A DNA stretch of 64,000 bases, taken from NCBI RefSeq assembly GCF_000156335.1, contig NZ_DS999213.1:2654929-2718928 (forward strand). Direction: 5' to 3'. Shown piece after piece: positions 8,411 through 18,814 of the stretch (its first letter is position 1; every line of letters begins with the position of its first letter). This DNA is from Roseobacter sp. GAI101. GTDB taxonomy: Bacteria; Pseudomonadota; Alphaproteobacteria; Rhodobacterales; Rhodobacteraceae. Made by a program: the position numbers and the translations under genes. The notes beneath the pieces are model-generated. The model was not told the DNA's origin. It did not search any database and worked only from the letters and a program-made list of their open reading frames with translations.

Positions 8411-9678
8411 CAATCGAAACGCTGAACCTCGCTGATCTAAAGGCGCAGACCCCCAAGAACCTTCTGGCGATGGCCGAAGAGCTTGAGATCGAAAACGCCT
8501 CGACCATGCGCAAAGGCGAGATGATGTTCCAGATCCTGCGCGAACGCGCGGATGAAGGCTGGGAAATCTCCGGTGACGGTGTGTTGGAAGTTTTGCAAGA
8601 CGGCTTTGGCTTCCTGCGGTCGCCCGAAGCGAACTACCTGCCGGGCCCCGATGACATTTACCTTTCGCCTGAAATGCTGCGCCAGCATTCCTTGCGCACC
8701 GGGGACACGATTGAGGGCCTTATCAAGGCACCAGACGACACAGAGCGTTACTTTGCCCTGACTGAAGTCACCAAGATTAACTTTGAAGACCCTGAAAAAG
8801 CCCGTCACAAGGTTGCGTTTGAAAACCTCACGCCGCTTTACCCCGACGAGCGCATGACGATGGAGGTCGAAGACCCCACGATCAAGGACCGCTCTGCCCG
8901 GATCATCGATCTGGTTGCACCGATCGGCAAAGGCCAACGGTGTCTGATCGTCGCCCCGCCGCGCACGGGTAAGACAGTTCTGCTGCAAAATATCGCCAAT
9001 TCTATCGAAAAAAACCATCCTGAATGCTATTTGATCGTTCTGCTGATCGATGAACGCCCCGAAGAAGTCACCGACATGCAGCGCAGTGTGAAGGGTGAGG
9101 TTGTTTCCTCTACCTTCGACGAACCCGCGACGCGCCACGTTGCCGTGTCCGAGATGGTAATCGAAAAGGCCAAGCGTCTGGTCGAACACAAGCGTGACGT
9201 CGTGATCTTGCTTGATTCGATCACCCGTCTGGGCCGTGCGTTCAACACGGTTGTGCCGTCGTCCGGCAAGGTTTTGACCGGTGGTGTGGATGCAAATGCC
9301 CTTCAGCGGCCCAAACGTTTCTTTGGTGCGGCGCGCAATATCGAAGAAGGCGGTTCGCTGACCATTATCGCGACGGCATTGATCGACACAGGTAGCCGGA
9401 TGGACGAAGTCATCTTTGAAGAATTCAAAGGGACCGGCAACTCTGAGATCGTTCTGGATCGCAAGATTGCGGACAAGCGCGTCTTCCCGGCGATCGATAT
9501 CCTCAAGTCCGGGACGCGGAAAGAAGACCTGTTGATCGACAAGGTCGATCTTCAGAAAACCTTTGTGTTGCGCCGGATTCTGAACCCGATGGGCACGACG
9601 GATGCCATCGAATTCCTCCTCGGGAAACTCAAGCAAACCAAGTCGAATTCAGACTTCTTTGATTCGATGAACACCTAA
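8407..9678 (+). CDS. rho: transcription termination factor Rho
   Basis: 423 residues, full length. Rho is a hexameric RNA-dependent ATPase that ends transcription. The N-terminal helical domain (1-45) is followed by the cold-shock-like RNA-binding domain (GFGFLRSP at about 75), the Walker A loop APPRTGKT (about 180), Walker [15 protein letters not shown] (about 265) with the Q-loop after it, and the R-loop [21 protein letters not shown] ribosome site (CAGGAT) precedes the ATG. The leader of about 120 bases holds a possible short ORF and GC-rich hairpins, as might suit autoregulation. Confidence 0.98.
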   Translation: MTIETLNLADLKAQTPKNLLAMAEELEIENASTMRKGEMMFQILRERADEGWEISGDGVLEVLQDGFGFLRSPEANYLPGPDDIYLSPEMLRQHSLRTGDTIEGLIKAPDDTERYFALTEVTKINFEDPEKARHKVAFENLTPLYPDERMTMEVEDPTIKDRSARIIDLVAPIGKGQRCLIVAPPRTGKTVLLQNIANSIEKNHPECYLIVLLIDERPEEVTDMQRSVKGEVVSSTFDEPATRHVAVSEMVIEKAKRLVEHKRDVVILLDSITRLGRAFNTVVPSSGKVLTGGVDANALQRPKRFFGAARNIEEGGSLTIIATALIDTGSRMDEVIFEEFKGTGNSEIVLDRKIADKRVFPAIDILKSGTRKEDLLIDKVDLQKTFVLRRILNPMGTTDAIEFLLGKLKQTKSNSDFFDSMNT

Positions 9679-9709
9679 GTTATCTAATTATAACAGTAGG
9701 TTAAGTCTT

Positions 9710-10996
9710 ATGGATACGATATTCGCTCAAGCCACGGCGCAGGGGCGTGCCGGGGTTTGCGTGGTTCGTATCTCTGGTCCGCAGGCGTTTGATATTGCTG
9801 AAAAGATCGCTTTTCCTCTGCCAGAGGTGCGACAGGCTGCCGTTCGGCCGATCATTGGCCAGGACGGCGGCGTCATCGACAGCGCGCTGGTTCTGACATT
9901 CAAAGGCCCAAGCAGCTTTACGGGCGAGGATGTAGTGGAACTGCATCTTCATGGGAGCATCGCAGTCGTGCGCGCCGTTTTGGCTTTGTTGTCGACATTC
10001 CCCGACACGCGGCTTGCTGAACCTGGTGAATTCACCCGCCGCGCCATGGAAAATGGAAAGCTTGACTTGACGCAGGTCGAGGGCCTTGGTGACCTGATCG
10101 AGGCCGAAACAGAAGCGCAGCGAAAACAAGCGCTTAGGGTGCTTTCTGGGCATCTTGGTCAACGGGTTGATGCGTGGCGCGAGAAACTGATCCGTGCGGC
10201 CGCTCTGCTTGAGGTCACGATCGATTTTGCAGATGAGGATGTTCCCGTCGACGTTTCGCCCGAAGTTAGAGGACTTCTGAGAGACGTTAACGATGATTTG
10301 CTGAAAGAGATCGCGGGCACGCATACTGCAGAGCGTATCCGGACGGGTTTCGAGGTGGCAATAATCGGGCGGCCGAACGCTGGAAAATCAACCTTGCTGA
10401 ACGCGCTTGCCGGTCGTGATGCCGCGATCACCTCCGCTGTTGCGGGAACGACTCGTGATGTGATTGAGGTCCGTATGGACCTTGGCGGCCTTCCTGTTAC
10501 GCTATTGGACACCGCGGGATTGCGCGACGGTGCTGATGAGGTTGAGGCCATTGGTATTGAACGGGCGCTAAAACGCGCAGCCGATGCGGATCTGCGGATT
10601 TTCCTTGTAGAGGACGACGAGGATCTTCCTGTGGCTGCTTTGCCAGAAGATATCCGTATGCGTCCAAAGGCCGATCTGCGCGACAGCGCGGAAGGTGCGA
10701 TTTCTGGTACAACCGGGCAGGGGGTCTCTCAGCTTATATCAACGGTGCAAGCAATATTAGGTGCGCGGAGTTTGACAGCCGGACTGGCGACCCACGAGAG
10801 ACATCGCGTGGCATTGCAGAAAGCCGCCGACGGATTGTCGGTTTCCATGTCAGTACTGGATCACGGCCCCGATCAATATGATATAGCTTCAGAGGAACTG
10901 CGCCATTCGATTCGGGCGTTGGAAGCTCTTGTCGGTCGGATTGACGTTGAAAACCTGTTGGATGTGATCTTTTCGAGCTTTTGTTTAGGTAAATAA
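9710..10996 (+). CDS. mnmE: tRNA modification GTPase MnmE
   Basis: 428 residues. With MnmG it makes the 5-carboxymethylaminomethyl group on U34 of certain tRNAs. The N-terminal folate-binding domain starts [22 protein letters not shown]. The G domain has G1 GRPNAGKS (about 220), G2 AGTTRDV and G3 DTAGL, and the protein ends in CLGK, the conserved C-terminal cysteine motif. The G4 position reads PKAD rather than NKxD, so guanine recognition lacks the usual Asn. mnmG starts five bases after its stop, forming an obvious operon with its partner. Confidence 0.97.
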   Translation: MDTIFAQATAQGRAGVCVVRISGPQAFDIAEKIAFPLPEVRQAAVRPIIGQDGGVIDSALVLTFKGPSSFTGEDVVELHLHGSIAVVRAVLALLSTFPDTRLAEPGEFTRRAMENGKLDLTQVEGLGDLIEAETEAQRKQALRVLSGHLGQRVDAWREKLIRAAALLEVTIDFADEDVPVDVSPEVRGLLRDVNDDLLKEIAGTHTAERIRTGFEVAIIGRPNAGKSTLLNALAGRDAAITSAVAGTTRDVIEVRMDLGGLPVTLLDTAGLRDGADEVEAIGIERALKRAADADLRIFLVEDDEDLPVAALPEDIRMRPKADLRDSAEGAISGTTGQGVSQLISTVQAILGARSLTAGLATHERHRVALQKAADGLSVSMSVLDHGPDQYDIASEELRHSIRALEALVGRIDVENLLDVIFSSFCLGK

Positions 10997-11001
10997 ATGG
11001 A

Positions 11002-12873
11002 GTGTTTCACGTGAAACATTTTGACGTCATCGTTATTGGAGGCGGCCATGCAGGTGCCGAAGCCGCCCACGCCGCAGCGCGTATGGGCGTGGCTACCGCT
11101 CTTGTCACCATGTCGCGAGACGGAATCGGAGTGATGTCTTGTAATCCTGCAATCGGTGGGTTGGGCAAGGGCCACCTTGTTCGCGAGATTGATGCGATGG
11201 ACGGCGTCATGGGACGGGTCGCCGATAAGGCAGGTATCCAATTCAGGTTGCTTAACCGTCGGAAAGGCCCGGCAGTGCAGGGGCCGCGCACGCAAGCGGA
11301 TCGAAAGATTTATCGCACCGAAATGCTCTTGGAAACGGAGCGGCAGGAAAACTTAACTATTATTGAGGGCGAAGTCGTCGATTTCATGATGCAGGGTGAA
11401 GCTGTGTCCGGAGTTGTGCTGGCTGACCAATCAGAGGTTTTTGCGAAAGCAGTGATCCTGACCACTGGGACTTTTCTTCGCGGCGTGATACATATCGGGG
11501 ATGTCTCCAGGTCCGGTGGCCGGATGGGGGATAAAGCTTCGGTCAAGCTCGCCGAGCGGATCGATTCCTTTAATCTGCCGCTCGGCCGATTGAAAACGGG
11601 AACACCACCACGGTTGGATGGGCGGACCATTGACTGGGCCAAACTTGAATCGCAACCCGGTGATGAAGAGCCAACGCTTTTCTCGTTTCTGTCGACCGCC
11701 CCAACGGCAAAGCAGATATCGTGCGGAATAACGCATACAAATGAAAAGACCCACGACATCATTCGCGAAAACCTGTCGCGGTCAGCGATGTATGGTGGTC
11801 ATATCGAAGGTGTCGGCCCCCGATACTGCCCATCTATCGAAGATAAAGTCGTGCGGTTTTCTGATAAGACCTCGCATCAAGTGTTTCTAGAGCCCGAGGG
11901 GGTGGATGATCATACGATCTATCCAAACGGCATCTCTACATCACTCCCTGAAGATGTTCAGCTTGCTTATGTGCGATCAATGGAAGGCCTTGAAAACGTT
12001 GAGATTCTTCAGCCGGGATACGCGATTGAATACGACTATGTAGATCCTCGGGCGCTTGATCTGACGTTGAAGGTAAGATCGGTTCCAGGCTTGTATTTGG
12101 CTGGACAAATCAACGGCACGACGGGATACGAGGAGGCTGCTGGCCAAGGATTGGTTGCCGGGCTTAATGCTGCATTGGCGTCTCAAGGGAAGGATCCCGT
12201 CATTTTCAGCCGATCGCAAAGTTACATCGGCGTGATGATAGATGATTTGACGACACGGGGCGTTACCGAGCCATATCGCATGTTTACGTCACGCGCGGAG
12301 TTTCGGCTTTCCCTACGGGCTGACAATGCGGATCAGCGGTTGACGCCACTTGCTATTGAACTTGGATGCACTACCACCACACGCGCTGAAGTTTTTTCGG
12401 AGAAAATGAAACGATTGAAGGAAGCGACAGACCTGTTGCAGAGCGACAAGTTTTCTCCGAAAGTTATTGAGGAATCCGGCATCAAGATTAATCAAGATGG
12501 GTCTAAACGTACGGGCTTCCAGTTGTTGTCTTTTCCCGACGTAAAGTTTGAAGACCTGATACCGTTGGATCCAAGACTTGAGGCCGTTGACGAGGAAACG
12601 AGGCGGCAAGTGGAGCGTGATGCACTTTACGCGAATTACATTGCGCGGCAGCAGCGTGATATTGATGTGTTGCAAAAGGATGAAGCACATTTGATACCGG
12701 ATGGCTTTGATTATGCGCCGATTGATGGATTGTCCAACGAACTTAAGTCAAAGTTGATCAGAGTTAGGCCAACAAACCTGGCGCAGGCAGCGCGAATAGA
12801 TGGTATGACACCGTCTGCACTGACGCTGTTGCTATCCCATCTGAAGCGCGATGCGCGAAAGAAATCAGCGTGA
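11002..12873 (+). CDS. mnmG: tRNA uridine-5-carboxymethylaminomethyl modification enzyme MnmG (GidA)
   Basis: 623 residues. This FAD- and NADH-dependent partner of MnmE acts on tRNA wobble U34. The dinucleotide-binding motif [12 protein letters not shown] is at residues 10-21, and family signatures [16 protein letters not shown]-like and [10 protein letters not shown] (about 190) follow. The GTG start at 11002 is part of a perfect parS site, which encodes the first residues MFHVKH; the next possible start, GTG at 11011, would begin inside parS. The stop overlaps the rsmG start by four bases. Confidence 0.97.
   Translation: MFHVKHFDVIVIGGGHAGAEAAHAAARMGVATALVTMSRDGIGVMSCNPAIGGLGKGHLVREIDAMDGVMGRVADKAGIQFRLLNRRKGPAVQGPRTQADRKIYRTEMLLETERQENLTIIEGEVVDFMMQGEAVSGVVLADQSEVFAKAVILTTGTFLRGVIHIGDVSRSGGRMGDKASVKLAERIDSFNLPLGRLKTGTPPRLDGRTIDWAKLESQPGDEEPTLFSFLSTAPTAKQISCGITHTNEKTHDIIRENLSRSAMYGGHIEGVGPRYCPSIEDKVVRFSDKTSHQVFLEPEGVDDHTIYPNGISTSLPEDVQLAYVRSMEGLENVEILQPGYAIEYDYVDPRALDLTLKVRSVPGLYLAGQINGTTGYEEAAGQGLVAGLNAALASQGKDPVIFSRSQSYIGVMIDDLTTRGVTEPYRMFTSRAEFRLSLRADNADQRLTPLAIELGCTTTTRAEVFSEKMKRLKEATDLLQSDKFSPKVIEESGIKINQDGSKRTGFQLLSFPDVKFEDLIPLDPRLEAVDEETRRQVERDALYANYIARQQRDIDVLQKDEAHLIPDGFDYAPIDGLSNELKSKLIRVRPTNLAQAARIDGMTPSALTLLLSHLKRDARKKSA
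11003..11018 (+). promoter_or_regulatory. parS centromere site 1 (within mnmG start)
   Basis: TGTTTCACGTGAAACA, a perfect 16-bp palindrome identical to the general bacterial parS consensus bound by ParB. It covers the second base of the mnmG GTG start codon through codon 6. parAB lie 2.5 kb downstream. Confidence 0.95.
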
Positions 12874-13478
12874 TCGATAATTTGGACGACTATGTTTCAC
12901 GTGAAACATCCGAGAAGCTCGGTCAGTTTGCGCAGCTTGTTGAAAAATGGACTGCAAAAATAAACCTAATTTCAAAGTCGAGCATCCCGAATATGTGGGA
13001 ACGTCATATCCAAGACTCATTACAGCTTTATCAGCACGCGCCAATCGGAAGGCACTGGGTTGATCTGGGAAGTGGGGGTGGCTTTCCAGCCATCGTTCTT
13101 GCGCTTATGTCGCAGCAAGATGGCCGGTCTACGAAATTTACTTTGGTGGAAAGCGATCAGCGAAAATGCGCGTTCCTTCGAACGGCTATACGTGAACTGG
13201 GTATAGATGCCTCCGTAATCAATGACCGGATCGAGAAAATCGAACCACTAGAGGCAGATGTCTTGTCTGCTCGGGCACTCGCTGACCTGAAAGCTCTCTT
13301 GGGGTTTGCCGACTTGCACCTGGCAAAGAACGGTGTCGCCGTATTTCCCAAAGGGTCAAATTGGAAGGCCGAGGAAGTCGACGCCAGAGTGGCTTGGCAT
13401 TTTGAGTGCGATCCAATACCTAGCCAAACAGACCCATCCGCCGCCGTGCTCAGGATCAAGGAAATCTCGCATGTCTGA
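12870..13478 (+). CDS. rsmG: 16S rRNA m7G527 methyltransferase RsmG (GidB)
   Basis: 202 residues. RsmG methylates G527 (E. coli numbering) of 16S rRNA using SAM. The SAM-binding motif [16 protein letters not shown] lies at about residues 57-72, followed by [13 protein letters not shown]. The start is GTG in a GTGA overlap with the mnmG stop. Residues 8-13 (YVSRET) are encoded by the second parS site. Its end overlaps parA by 8 bases. Confidence 0.96.
   Translation: MIDNLDDYVSRETSEKLGQFAQLVEKWTAKINLISKSSIPNMWERHIQDSLQLYQHAPIGRHWVDLGSGGGFPAIVLALMSQQDGRSTKFTLVESDQRKCAFLRTAIRELGIDASVINDRIEKIEPLEADVLSARALADLKALLGFADLHLAKNGVAVFPKGSNWKAEEVDARVAWHFECDPIPSQTDPSAAVLRIKEISHV
12893..12908 (+). promoter_or_regulatory. 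parS centromere site 2 (within rsmG)
   Basis: A second perfect copy of TGTTTCACGTGAAACA, 1890 bases from the first. It is read in a different frame than at mnmG, giving VSRET near the RsmG N-terminus. ParB spreading from these two sites would cover the parAB genes. Confidence 0.95.
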
Positions 13479-14271
13479 TCTGTCGCGCCCCTCCGGGCCA
13501 AAGATTATCGCCGTTGCAAACCAGAAGGGCGGCGTCGGTAAAACGACGACGACGATAAACCTTGCTGCCGCGCTGGTTGAAATGGACCATCGGGTTCTTG
13601 TTGTCGACCTGGATCCCCAAGGGAACGCGTCAACGGGGCTTGGAATTGAACTTGAGGATCGAGAGTTCACGACTTATGAGCTTCTTTTGGAGGATGTGGC
13701 GCTAGATCAGGTGATTTTGACCACACAGACAGAAGGTCTGCACATCGTTCCTGCTACCGTTGATCTTAGCTCCGCTGATCTTGAGCTGATTTCGAACGAA
13801 AAGCGCAGTTTTCTATTGCATGATGCGCTTCGCCAGACGCAGATGGATGGCTATGCATTCGACTATATATTGATTGATTGCCCGCCATCTCTCAACCTGT
13901 TGACGGTCAACGCGATGATTGCCGCGCATTCCGTGCTGGTGCCGTTGCAAAGTGAATTCTTCGCACTCGAAGGTCTGTCGCAGTTGATGTTGACAATTCG
14001 TGAGGTGCGGCAAAGCGGTAACAAGGATCTGCGGATCGAGGGCATTGTGCTGACCATGTACGATCAGCGCAACAATCTGTCGCAACAGGTCGAACAGGAC
14101 GCACGCAGCAACTTGGGCGAATTGGTCTACAAAACAGTAATTCCACGAAACGTCCGTGTCAGCGAAGCACCCAGTTTTGCGATGCCGGTGCTGAGCTATG
14201 ATACCGGGTCGAAGGGTGCCAAGGCATACCGGGAACTCGCCAAGGAAATCTTGGTAAATAGTGTGATTTAA
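13471..14271 (+). CDS. parA: chromosome partitioning ATPase ParA
   Basis: 266 residues from the ATG at 13471. ParA is a deviant-Walker ATPase that binds DNA nonspecifically and drives origin segregation with ParB-parS. The motif KGGVGKTTTTINLA is at about residues 20-33, with VVDLDPQGNAS and the LIDCPPSL Walker B further on. The start overlaps rsmG by 8 bases. Earlier in-frame starts from 13306 lie wholly within rsmG and lack ParA similarity. Confidence 0.97.
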   Translation: MSDLSRPSGPKIIAVANQKGGVGKTTTTINLAAALVEMDHRVLVVDLDPQGNASTGLGIELEDREFTTYELLLEDVALDQVILTTQTEGLHIVPATVDLSSADLELISNEKRSFLLHDALRQTQMDGYAFDYILIDCPPSLNLLTVNAMIAAHSVLVPLQSEFFALEGLSQLMLTIREVRQSGNKDLRIEGIVLTMYDQRNNLSQQVEQDARSNLGELVYKTVIPRNVRVSEAPSFAMPVLSYDTGSKGAKAYRELAKEILVNSVI

Positions 14272-14285
14272 GGGGGTATTAAACT

Positions 14286-15173
14286 ATGGCAGAGAGAGAC
14301 AAACGTCGGGGCCTTGGGCGCGGACTTTCGGCTTTGATGGCCGATGTTGCGGAAACGCAGACGGTAACCGAGAAAGGGTCAGCTGAGCAGTATGTTCCGA
14401 TCGAGCAGATTTCGCCGAACCCCGAGCAGCCGCGAAAGCGTTTTGACCCTGAGGATTTGAACGATCTTGCCAATTCAATCCGGGAAAAGGGCGTCATCCA
14501 ACCCTTGATCGTGCGCCGTCGCGAAGACGGATCGTTTGAGATTGTTGCTGGCGAACGCCGCTGGCGCGCCTCACAAATGGCGCAACTTCACCAGCTTCCG
14601 GTCATTATTCGTGAATTTACTGACGTCGAGGTGTTGGAAGTCGCCATCATCGAAAATATTCAGCGCGCGGATTTGAACTCTGTCGAAGAGGCTGCTGGAT
14701 ACCGTCAATTGATGGATCGCTTTGGACATACTCAAGAAAAAATGGCCGAAGCCCTGGGGAAAAGCAGAAGCCACATCGCGAATCTTTTGCGTCTTTTGAA
14801 CCTGCCCGAGACGGTTCTTGAGATGGTTCGCAAAGGTGATTTGTCCGCCGGTCATGCCCGCACTTTGGTGACGGCAGATGATCCGTTGAAATTGGCCAAC
14901 CAGATTATTGCAGGCGGCTTGTCGGTTCGTGCAGCAGAGGCATTGGTTAAGAAGGCGCAGGCGGGGGATGCGGAAACACCTGTCAGAAAAGTGCGTTCTT
15001 CGGCTGAGGAAAAAGACGCTGACACCCGTGCGCTTGAGGGAGATTTGTCAGCAAATCTTGGGCTTAAAGTGACGCTGAATCATAAGCCAGGACAGGAAGC
15101 GGGCCAAATGGTTCTGACCTACAAGACGATGGAGGAGTTGGACGAAATTTGCCGGCTCTTGTCCGCTCACTAA
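14286..15173 (+). CDS. parB: chromosome partitioning protein ParB
   Basis: 295 residues. ParB is the CTP-dependent clamp that loads at parS and spreads. The N-terminal RGLGRGLSALM box is ParA-interacting and typical. The ParB/Srx domain includes NPEQPRKRFD and the CTP-binding GERRWRA motif (about 80-88). The helix-turn-helix that reads parS includes KSRSHIANLLRLLNLP (about 158), followed by the C-terminal dimerisation domain. It follows parA by 14 bases and its stop overlaps the convergent hemW end. Confidence 0.97.
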   Translation: MAERDKRRGLGRGLSALMADVAETQTVTEKGSAEQYVPIEQISPNPEQPRKRFDPEDLNDLANSIREKGVIQPLIVRRREDGSFEIVAGERRWRASQMAQLHQLPVIIREFTDVEVLEVAIIENIQRADLNSVEEAAGYRQLMDRFGHTQEKMAEALGKSRSHIANLLRLLNLPETVLEMVRKGDLSAGHARTLVTADDPLKLANQIIAGGLSVRAAEALVKKAQAGDAETPVRKVRSSAEEKDADTRALEGDLSANLGLKVTLNHKPGQEAGQMVLTYKTMEELDEICRLLSAH

Positions 15174-16327
15174 TCCGACAATAGTTCTTCCAAGATCGCG
15201 TTAAGGACCATAAAACCTTGATTTGTAACGGTTAATCGGTCACCAGAAATTGAAATCATCCCGATGTCCTGCATCCGGATGATTTTTTTTGCCGACAGTG
15301 GCGAACCAGCAAGGGCTTCATACCGCTTTAGATCGACGCCTTCCTTAAGGCGCAGGCCCATCATCAAAAACTCGCTCGCCTGGTCCGACTTTGCAAGCTG
15401 TTCGCGGGGCTTTTCAGTTGAACCCGAAACCGCGGCATCAAGCCAGCGCTTTGGGTTGCTAAAGCATTCAGTCGCAAAGCGATCCCCGCCTTTGGTTAAC
15501 CTTCCATGGGCACCGGGCCCAATGCCCAGATAATCGCCATAGCGCCAGTAGATCAGATTATGTCGCGATTGCGCGCTATCCCTTGCATGGTTGGAAACCT
15601 CGTAGGAAGGCATTCCCATCTGATCGCAAATCTCCTGCGTCGCGGCGTACATATCCGCGCCCAGGTCATCATCGGGCAGACCACGCAGTTTTCCGACCGC
15701 GTAGCGATCGCCAAAAGCGGTGCCTTGTTCGATGGTCAGCTGATACAAAGATATATGGTCTATCGCCAAGGATAGGGCCTGCTTTAGCTCTGTCTTCCAC
15801 TCGGACAATGTTTGGTTTTGGCGCCCGTAAATCAGGTCAAAACTTACACGATCAAAAGTGGATCGGGCGATGTCAAACGCGGCCAGTGCCTCGGTCGTGT
15901 TGTGGATACGACCAAGTTTCCTAAGATCTGTGTCGTTCAGTGCTTGAATGCCCATAGACACCCGATTTACACCAGCATCCCGAAAGCCTTTGAACCGTCC
16001 AGCCTCAACTGATCCGGGGTTTGCCTCGAGCGTGATTTCAAGATCATTTGCCACCGGCCACAGCCGATAGATCGCAGCGATGACATCCGCGACAATTTCG
16101 GGGTCCATCAGGCTGGGGGTGCCTCCACCAAAGAACACTGCGTTCAACACGCGCCCTTTGGTTTCGGCGGCACCGCGTTCAAGCTCGAGCAAGTAGGCGT
16201 CGCGCCAAGCTTGTTGATCAATTGTGCGGCTAACATGGCTGTTAAAGTCACAATAAGGGCATTTCGCCTCGCAAAACGGCCAGTGGATATAGAGGCCGAA
16301 ACCGCCCTGACGCCAGTCTTCAGTCAA
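15170..16327 (-). CDS. hemW: radical SAM haem chaperone HemW
   Basis: 385 residues. This is a HemN-like radical SAM protein: the cluster motif CEAKCPYCDFNSHV (about residues 19-32) has CxxxCxxC, followed by FFGGGTPSLM. HemW proteins bind and deliver haem rather than oxidise coproporphyrinogen; HemN-specific N-terminal residues are absent. The start appears to be TTG at 16327, 8 bases inside rdgB, with no good ATG before the iron-sulfur motif. It is the last gene of the rph-rdgB-hemW chain. Confidence 0.92.
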   Translation of the reverse strand: MTEDWRQGGFGLYIHWPFCEAKCPYCDFNSHVSRTIDQQAWRDAYLLELERGAAETKGRVLNAVFFGGGTPSLMDPEIVADVIAAIYRLWPVANDLEITLEANPGSVEAGRFKGFRDAGVNRVSMGIQALNDTDLRKLGRIHNTTEALAAFDIARSTFDRVSFDLIYGRQNQTLSEWKTELKQALSLAIDHISLYQLTIEQGTAFGDRYAVGKLRGLPDDDLGADMYAATQEICDQMGMPSYEVSNHARDSAQSRHNLIYWRYGDYLGIGPGAHGRLTKGGDRFATECFSNPKRWLDAAVSGSTEKPREQLAKSDQASEFLMMGLRLKEGVDLKRYEALAGSPLSAKKIIRMQDIGMISISGDRLTVTNQGFMVLNAILEELLSD

Positions 16328-16931
16328 AACAGGCAGAGGTCAGTTTGGCGAAGGCATCCGCGCGGTGGCTGATCTTGTTCTTTTCGTCATGGGTCATTTC
16401 GCCGAAGGTCTGATCGTAGCCGTCAGGCTGGAATATCGGGTCATATCCATGTCCGATCTCGCCGCGCATCGGCCAAACCAATTTTCCGTTTACTGTACCC
16501 TCAAAGATTTCTTCGTGCCCGTCGGGCCAGGCCAGCACAAGTGTCGCGCAGAACCGTGCACGGCGCGGATGGGGGGCGTTCTTTTCCTCAAGAAGGTTGT
16601 GGGTTTTCGTCATCGCCATAACGAAATCGCGCCCATTGGGGGTTTCAGACCAGTCGGCGGTGTAGACGCCGGGAGCACCATCCAGCGCCTCGACCTCGAT
16701 CCCAGAGTCATCGGCAAGGGCGGGCAGGCCGGTCGCCTTGACCGCAGCGACGGCTTTGATCCGGGCATTACCAATAAAATTGTCTTCAGTTTCTTCCGGT
16801 TCCGCCAGATTCATTTCGGCGGCCCCCACAACGCGTACGCCGAAAGGGGCGAATAGTTCAGCCATTTCCTGCAGTTTTCCCGCGTTGTGGGTGGCGATCA
16901 GGATCTGATCGCCCGTAAATCTCCGAGTCAT
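16320..16931 (-). CDS. rdgB: XTP/dITP diphosphatase (RdgB/HAM1)
   Basis: 203 residues. It removes deaminated purine nucleotides such as dITP and XTP from the precursor pool. Family motifs are the N-terminal [34 protein letters not shown] in the middle and [20 protein letters not shown] near the C-terminus. The ATG overlaps the rph stop by four bases (ATGA). Confidence 0.97.
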   Translation of the reverse strand: MTRRFTGDQILIATHNAGKLQEMAELFAPFGVRVVGAAEMNLAEPEETEDNFIGNARIKAVAAVKATGLPALADDSGIEVEALDGAPGVYTADWSETPNGRDFVMAMTKTHNLLEEKNAPHPRRARFCATLVLAWPDGHEEIFEGTVNGKLVWPMRGEIGHGYDPIFQPDGYDQTFGEMTHDEKNKISHRADAFAKLTSACFD

Positions 16932-17641
16932 TTCGTTACCGCTTTCTGAATTTCAACCAGCTCGGACACACCTTTTTCAGCAAGATCCATCAATTGGTTC
17001 ATCTGATCGCGGGAATAAGTCGATCCTTCCGCGCTCATCTGGATTTCGATCAAACGGCCTGTGCCGGTCATGATGAAGTTTCCGTCAACGCCAGCCTCGG
17101 AATCTTCGGGGTAGTCCAGATCAAGGACGGACTGGCCAGCATAGATACCGCAGCTGATCGCCGCAACCGGATCGGCCAGCGGATCATTCACGACATCGCC
17201 CGCTTTCATCAGCTTGTTGACCGCCAGTTTAAGCGCAATCCACCCACCGGTGATGGACGCACAACGTGTGCCGCCATCGGCCTGCAAAACATCGCAATCA
17301 ATAGTGATCTGACGTTCACCAAGGGCGCTGCGGTCCACGCCGGCACGCAAGGCACGACCGATCAGGCGCTGGATTTCCACGGTACGGCCGCCTTGCTTGC
17401 CCATTGCGGCCTCGCGACGCATCCGTGTGTTGGTTGCGCGGGGCAACATGCCGTATTCCGCTGTGACCCAGCCCAGGCCGGACCCTTTGATAAAGGGCGG
17501 CACACGGTCTTCGATCGTCGCGGTGCACAGGACATGGGTTCCGCCCATCTTGATCAGGGCAGAACCTTCGGCATGTTTGGTAAAGTCCGTATCCACGGAC
17601 ACAGCACGCATTTCGTCAAGTTTTCGGCCAGAGGGGCGCAT
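16928..17641 (-). CDS. rph: ribonuclease PH
   Basis: 237 residues from the ATG at 17641 (family norm about 238). A phosphate-dependent 3' exoribonuclease that trims tRNA 3' ends. It starts [12 protein letters not shown], typical of the family, and holds [17 protein letters not shown] and the phosphate-binding region [18 protein letters not shown] longer in-frame reading to 17971 would overlap hrcA and is not credible. It is divergent from hrcA with about 100 bases between them. Confidence 0.97.
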   Translation of the reverse strand: MRPSGRKLDEMRAVSVDTDFTKHAEGSALIKMGGTHVLCTATIEDRVPPFIKGSGLGWVTAEYGMLPRATNTRMRREAAMGKQGGRTVEIQRLIGRALRAGVDRSALGERQITIDCDVLQADGGTRCASITGGWIALKLAVNKLMKAGDVVNDPLADPVAAISCGIYAGQSVLDLDYPEDSEAGVDGNFIMTGTGRLIEIQMSAEGSTYSRDQMNQLMDLAEKGVSELVEIQKAVTK

Positions 17642-17721
17642 AAGATCATCCTTTATAAGTTGCATTGGGGATAACTCTGCACGCCATCTTGATGCAACCC
17701 CGATTGACGTTTGCCCCCCGA

Positions 17722-17737
17722 GCCCCTTTATTGGGGC
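17722..17737. repeat. inverted repeat just before hrcA
   Basis: GCCCC-TTTATT-GGGGC ends three bases before the hrcA start codon, where a repressor or an RNA hairpin could limit translation. It is not a CIRCE element. Its role is unknown. Confidence 0.4.
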
Positions 17738-17740
17738 ATC

Positions 17741-18805
17741 ATGGAAAAAACACCTACAGTTCTGGACGAAATGAATGACCGGTCGCGCGAAGTGTTCCGT
17801 CGTGTGGTCGAAGGCTATCTGGCGAATGGCGATCCTGTGGGGTCGCGGACATTGACACGCGACTTTAGCGAAAAGGTCAGCGCGGCGACCATTCGCAATG
17901 TGATGCAGGACCTCGAATACATGGGGCTGCTGGGAAGTCCCCATGTCAGCGCGGGACGGATTCCCACACAAATGGGACTGCGGATGTTCGTCGACGGGAT
18001 GATTGAAATCGGAGATCCGACGGACATCGACCGCGAGAAGATCGACGCCACGATGGGCGATAACGGGGCGGATGTCAGCGGGATCCTGGACCGTGTCGGT
18101 TCGGCGCTATCGGGTGTGACGCGCGGGGCGTCGCTGGTGTTGACGCCCAAACACGAGGCGCCGATCAAGCATATCGAATTCGTTTCTCTGTCGCAGGACA
18201 GAGCCTTGGTCGTGCTTGTCTTCTCGGACGGGCATGTTGAAAACCGGCTGTTCACGCCACCGCCGGGACAGACGCCAAGCAGCATGCGAGAGGCGGCAAA
18301 TTTTCTGAACGCCTTGGTCGAAGGCAAGACGATATCCGAATTGCAGCGCGCGATCTCGAACGAGATCAATCAGCGGCGCCAAGAGATTGATATTCTGGCA
18401 CGCCAGCTGGTGGAAAGCGGGCTGGCCCTTTGGCAGGGCGAGGGTGAACATCCCGAACGTCTGATCGTGCGGGGCCGGTCGAATCTGATCAACGCTGAGG
18501 GCGAGGCCGAGAATGTCGAACTGATCCGCCAGCTGTTTGACGACCTCGAACGTAAGCGCGATATCGCCGAATTTCTTGAACTGGCCGATGCAGGCGACGG
18601 TGTGCGCATTTTTATTGGTTCTGAGAACAAACTTTTTTCACTTTCGGGTTCCTCTCTGGTGGTTTCCCCTTATATGAACGCAGATCGTAAGGTGATTGGT
18701 GCCGTCGGTGTGATTGGCCCCACACGCCTTAATTATGGACGTATCGTGCCGATTGTGAATTACACGGCGCAGCTGGTTGGGAAACTGATTTCCAACCGCA
18801 GCTAG
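17741..18805 (+). CDS. hrcA: heat-inducible transcription repressor HrcA
   Basis: 354 residues from the ATG at 17741. HrcA represses groESL and related operons by binding CIRCE elements. The N-terminal winged helix includes [10 protein letters not shown] and [18 protein letters not shown] (about 30-65), followed by the HrcA effector domain with [14 protein letters not shown] near the end. No CIRCE (TTAGCACTC-N9-GAGTGCTAA) is visible before hrcA or grpE, so this operon is not obviously self-regulated. grpE follows after nine bases. Confidence 0.96.
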   Translation: MEKTPTVLDEMNDRSREVFRRVVEGYLANGDPVGSRTLTRDFSEKVSAATIRNVMQDLEYMGLLGSPHVSAGRIPTQMGLRMFVDGMIEIGDPTDIDREKIDATMGDNGADVSGILDRVGSALSGVTRGASLVLTPKHEAPIKHIEFVSLSQDRALVVLVFSDGHVENRLFTPPPGQTPSSMREAANFLNALVEGKTISELQRAISNEINQRRQEIDILARQLVESGLALWQGEGEHPERLIVRGRSNLINAEGEAENVELIRQLFDDLERKRDIAEFLELADAGDGVRIFIGSENKLFSLSGSSLVVSPYMNADRKVIGAVGVIGPTRLNYGRIVPIVNYTAQLVGKLISNRS

Positions 18806-18814
18806 AGGTGGACT

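Noticed and set aside
8437-9636. Long open frame antisense to rho (399 codons)
   Set aside because: A codon-bias shadow of rho; its translation is low-complexity and rich in His/Gln/Arg, with no motif.
17642-17740. CIRCE element or RpoH promoter before hrcA
   Set aside because: No TTAGCACTC repeat; the CTTG and CCCC-T boxes that can be found are spaced too far apart.
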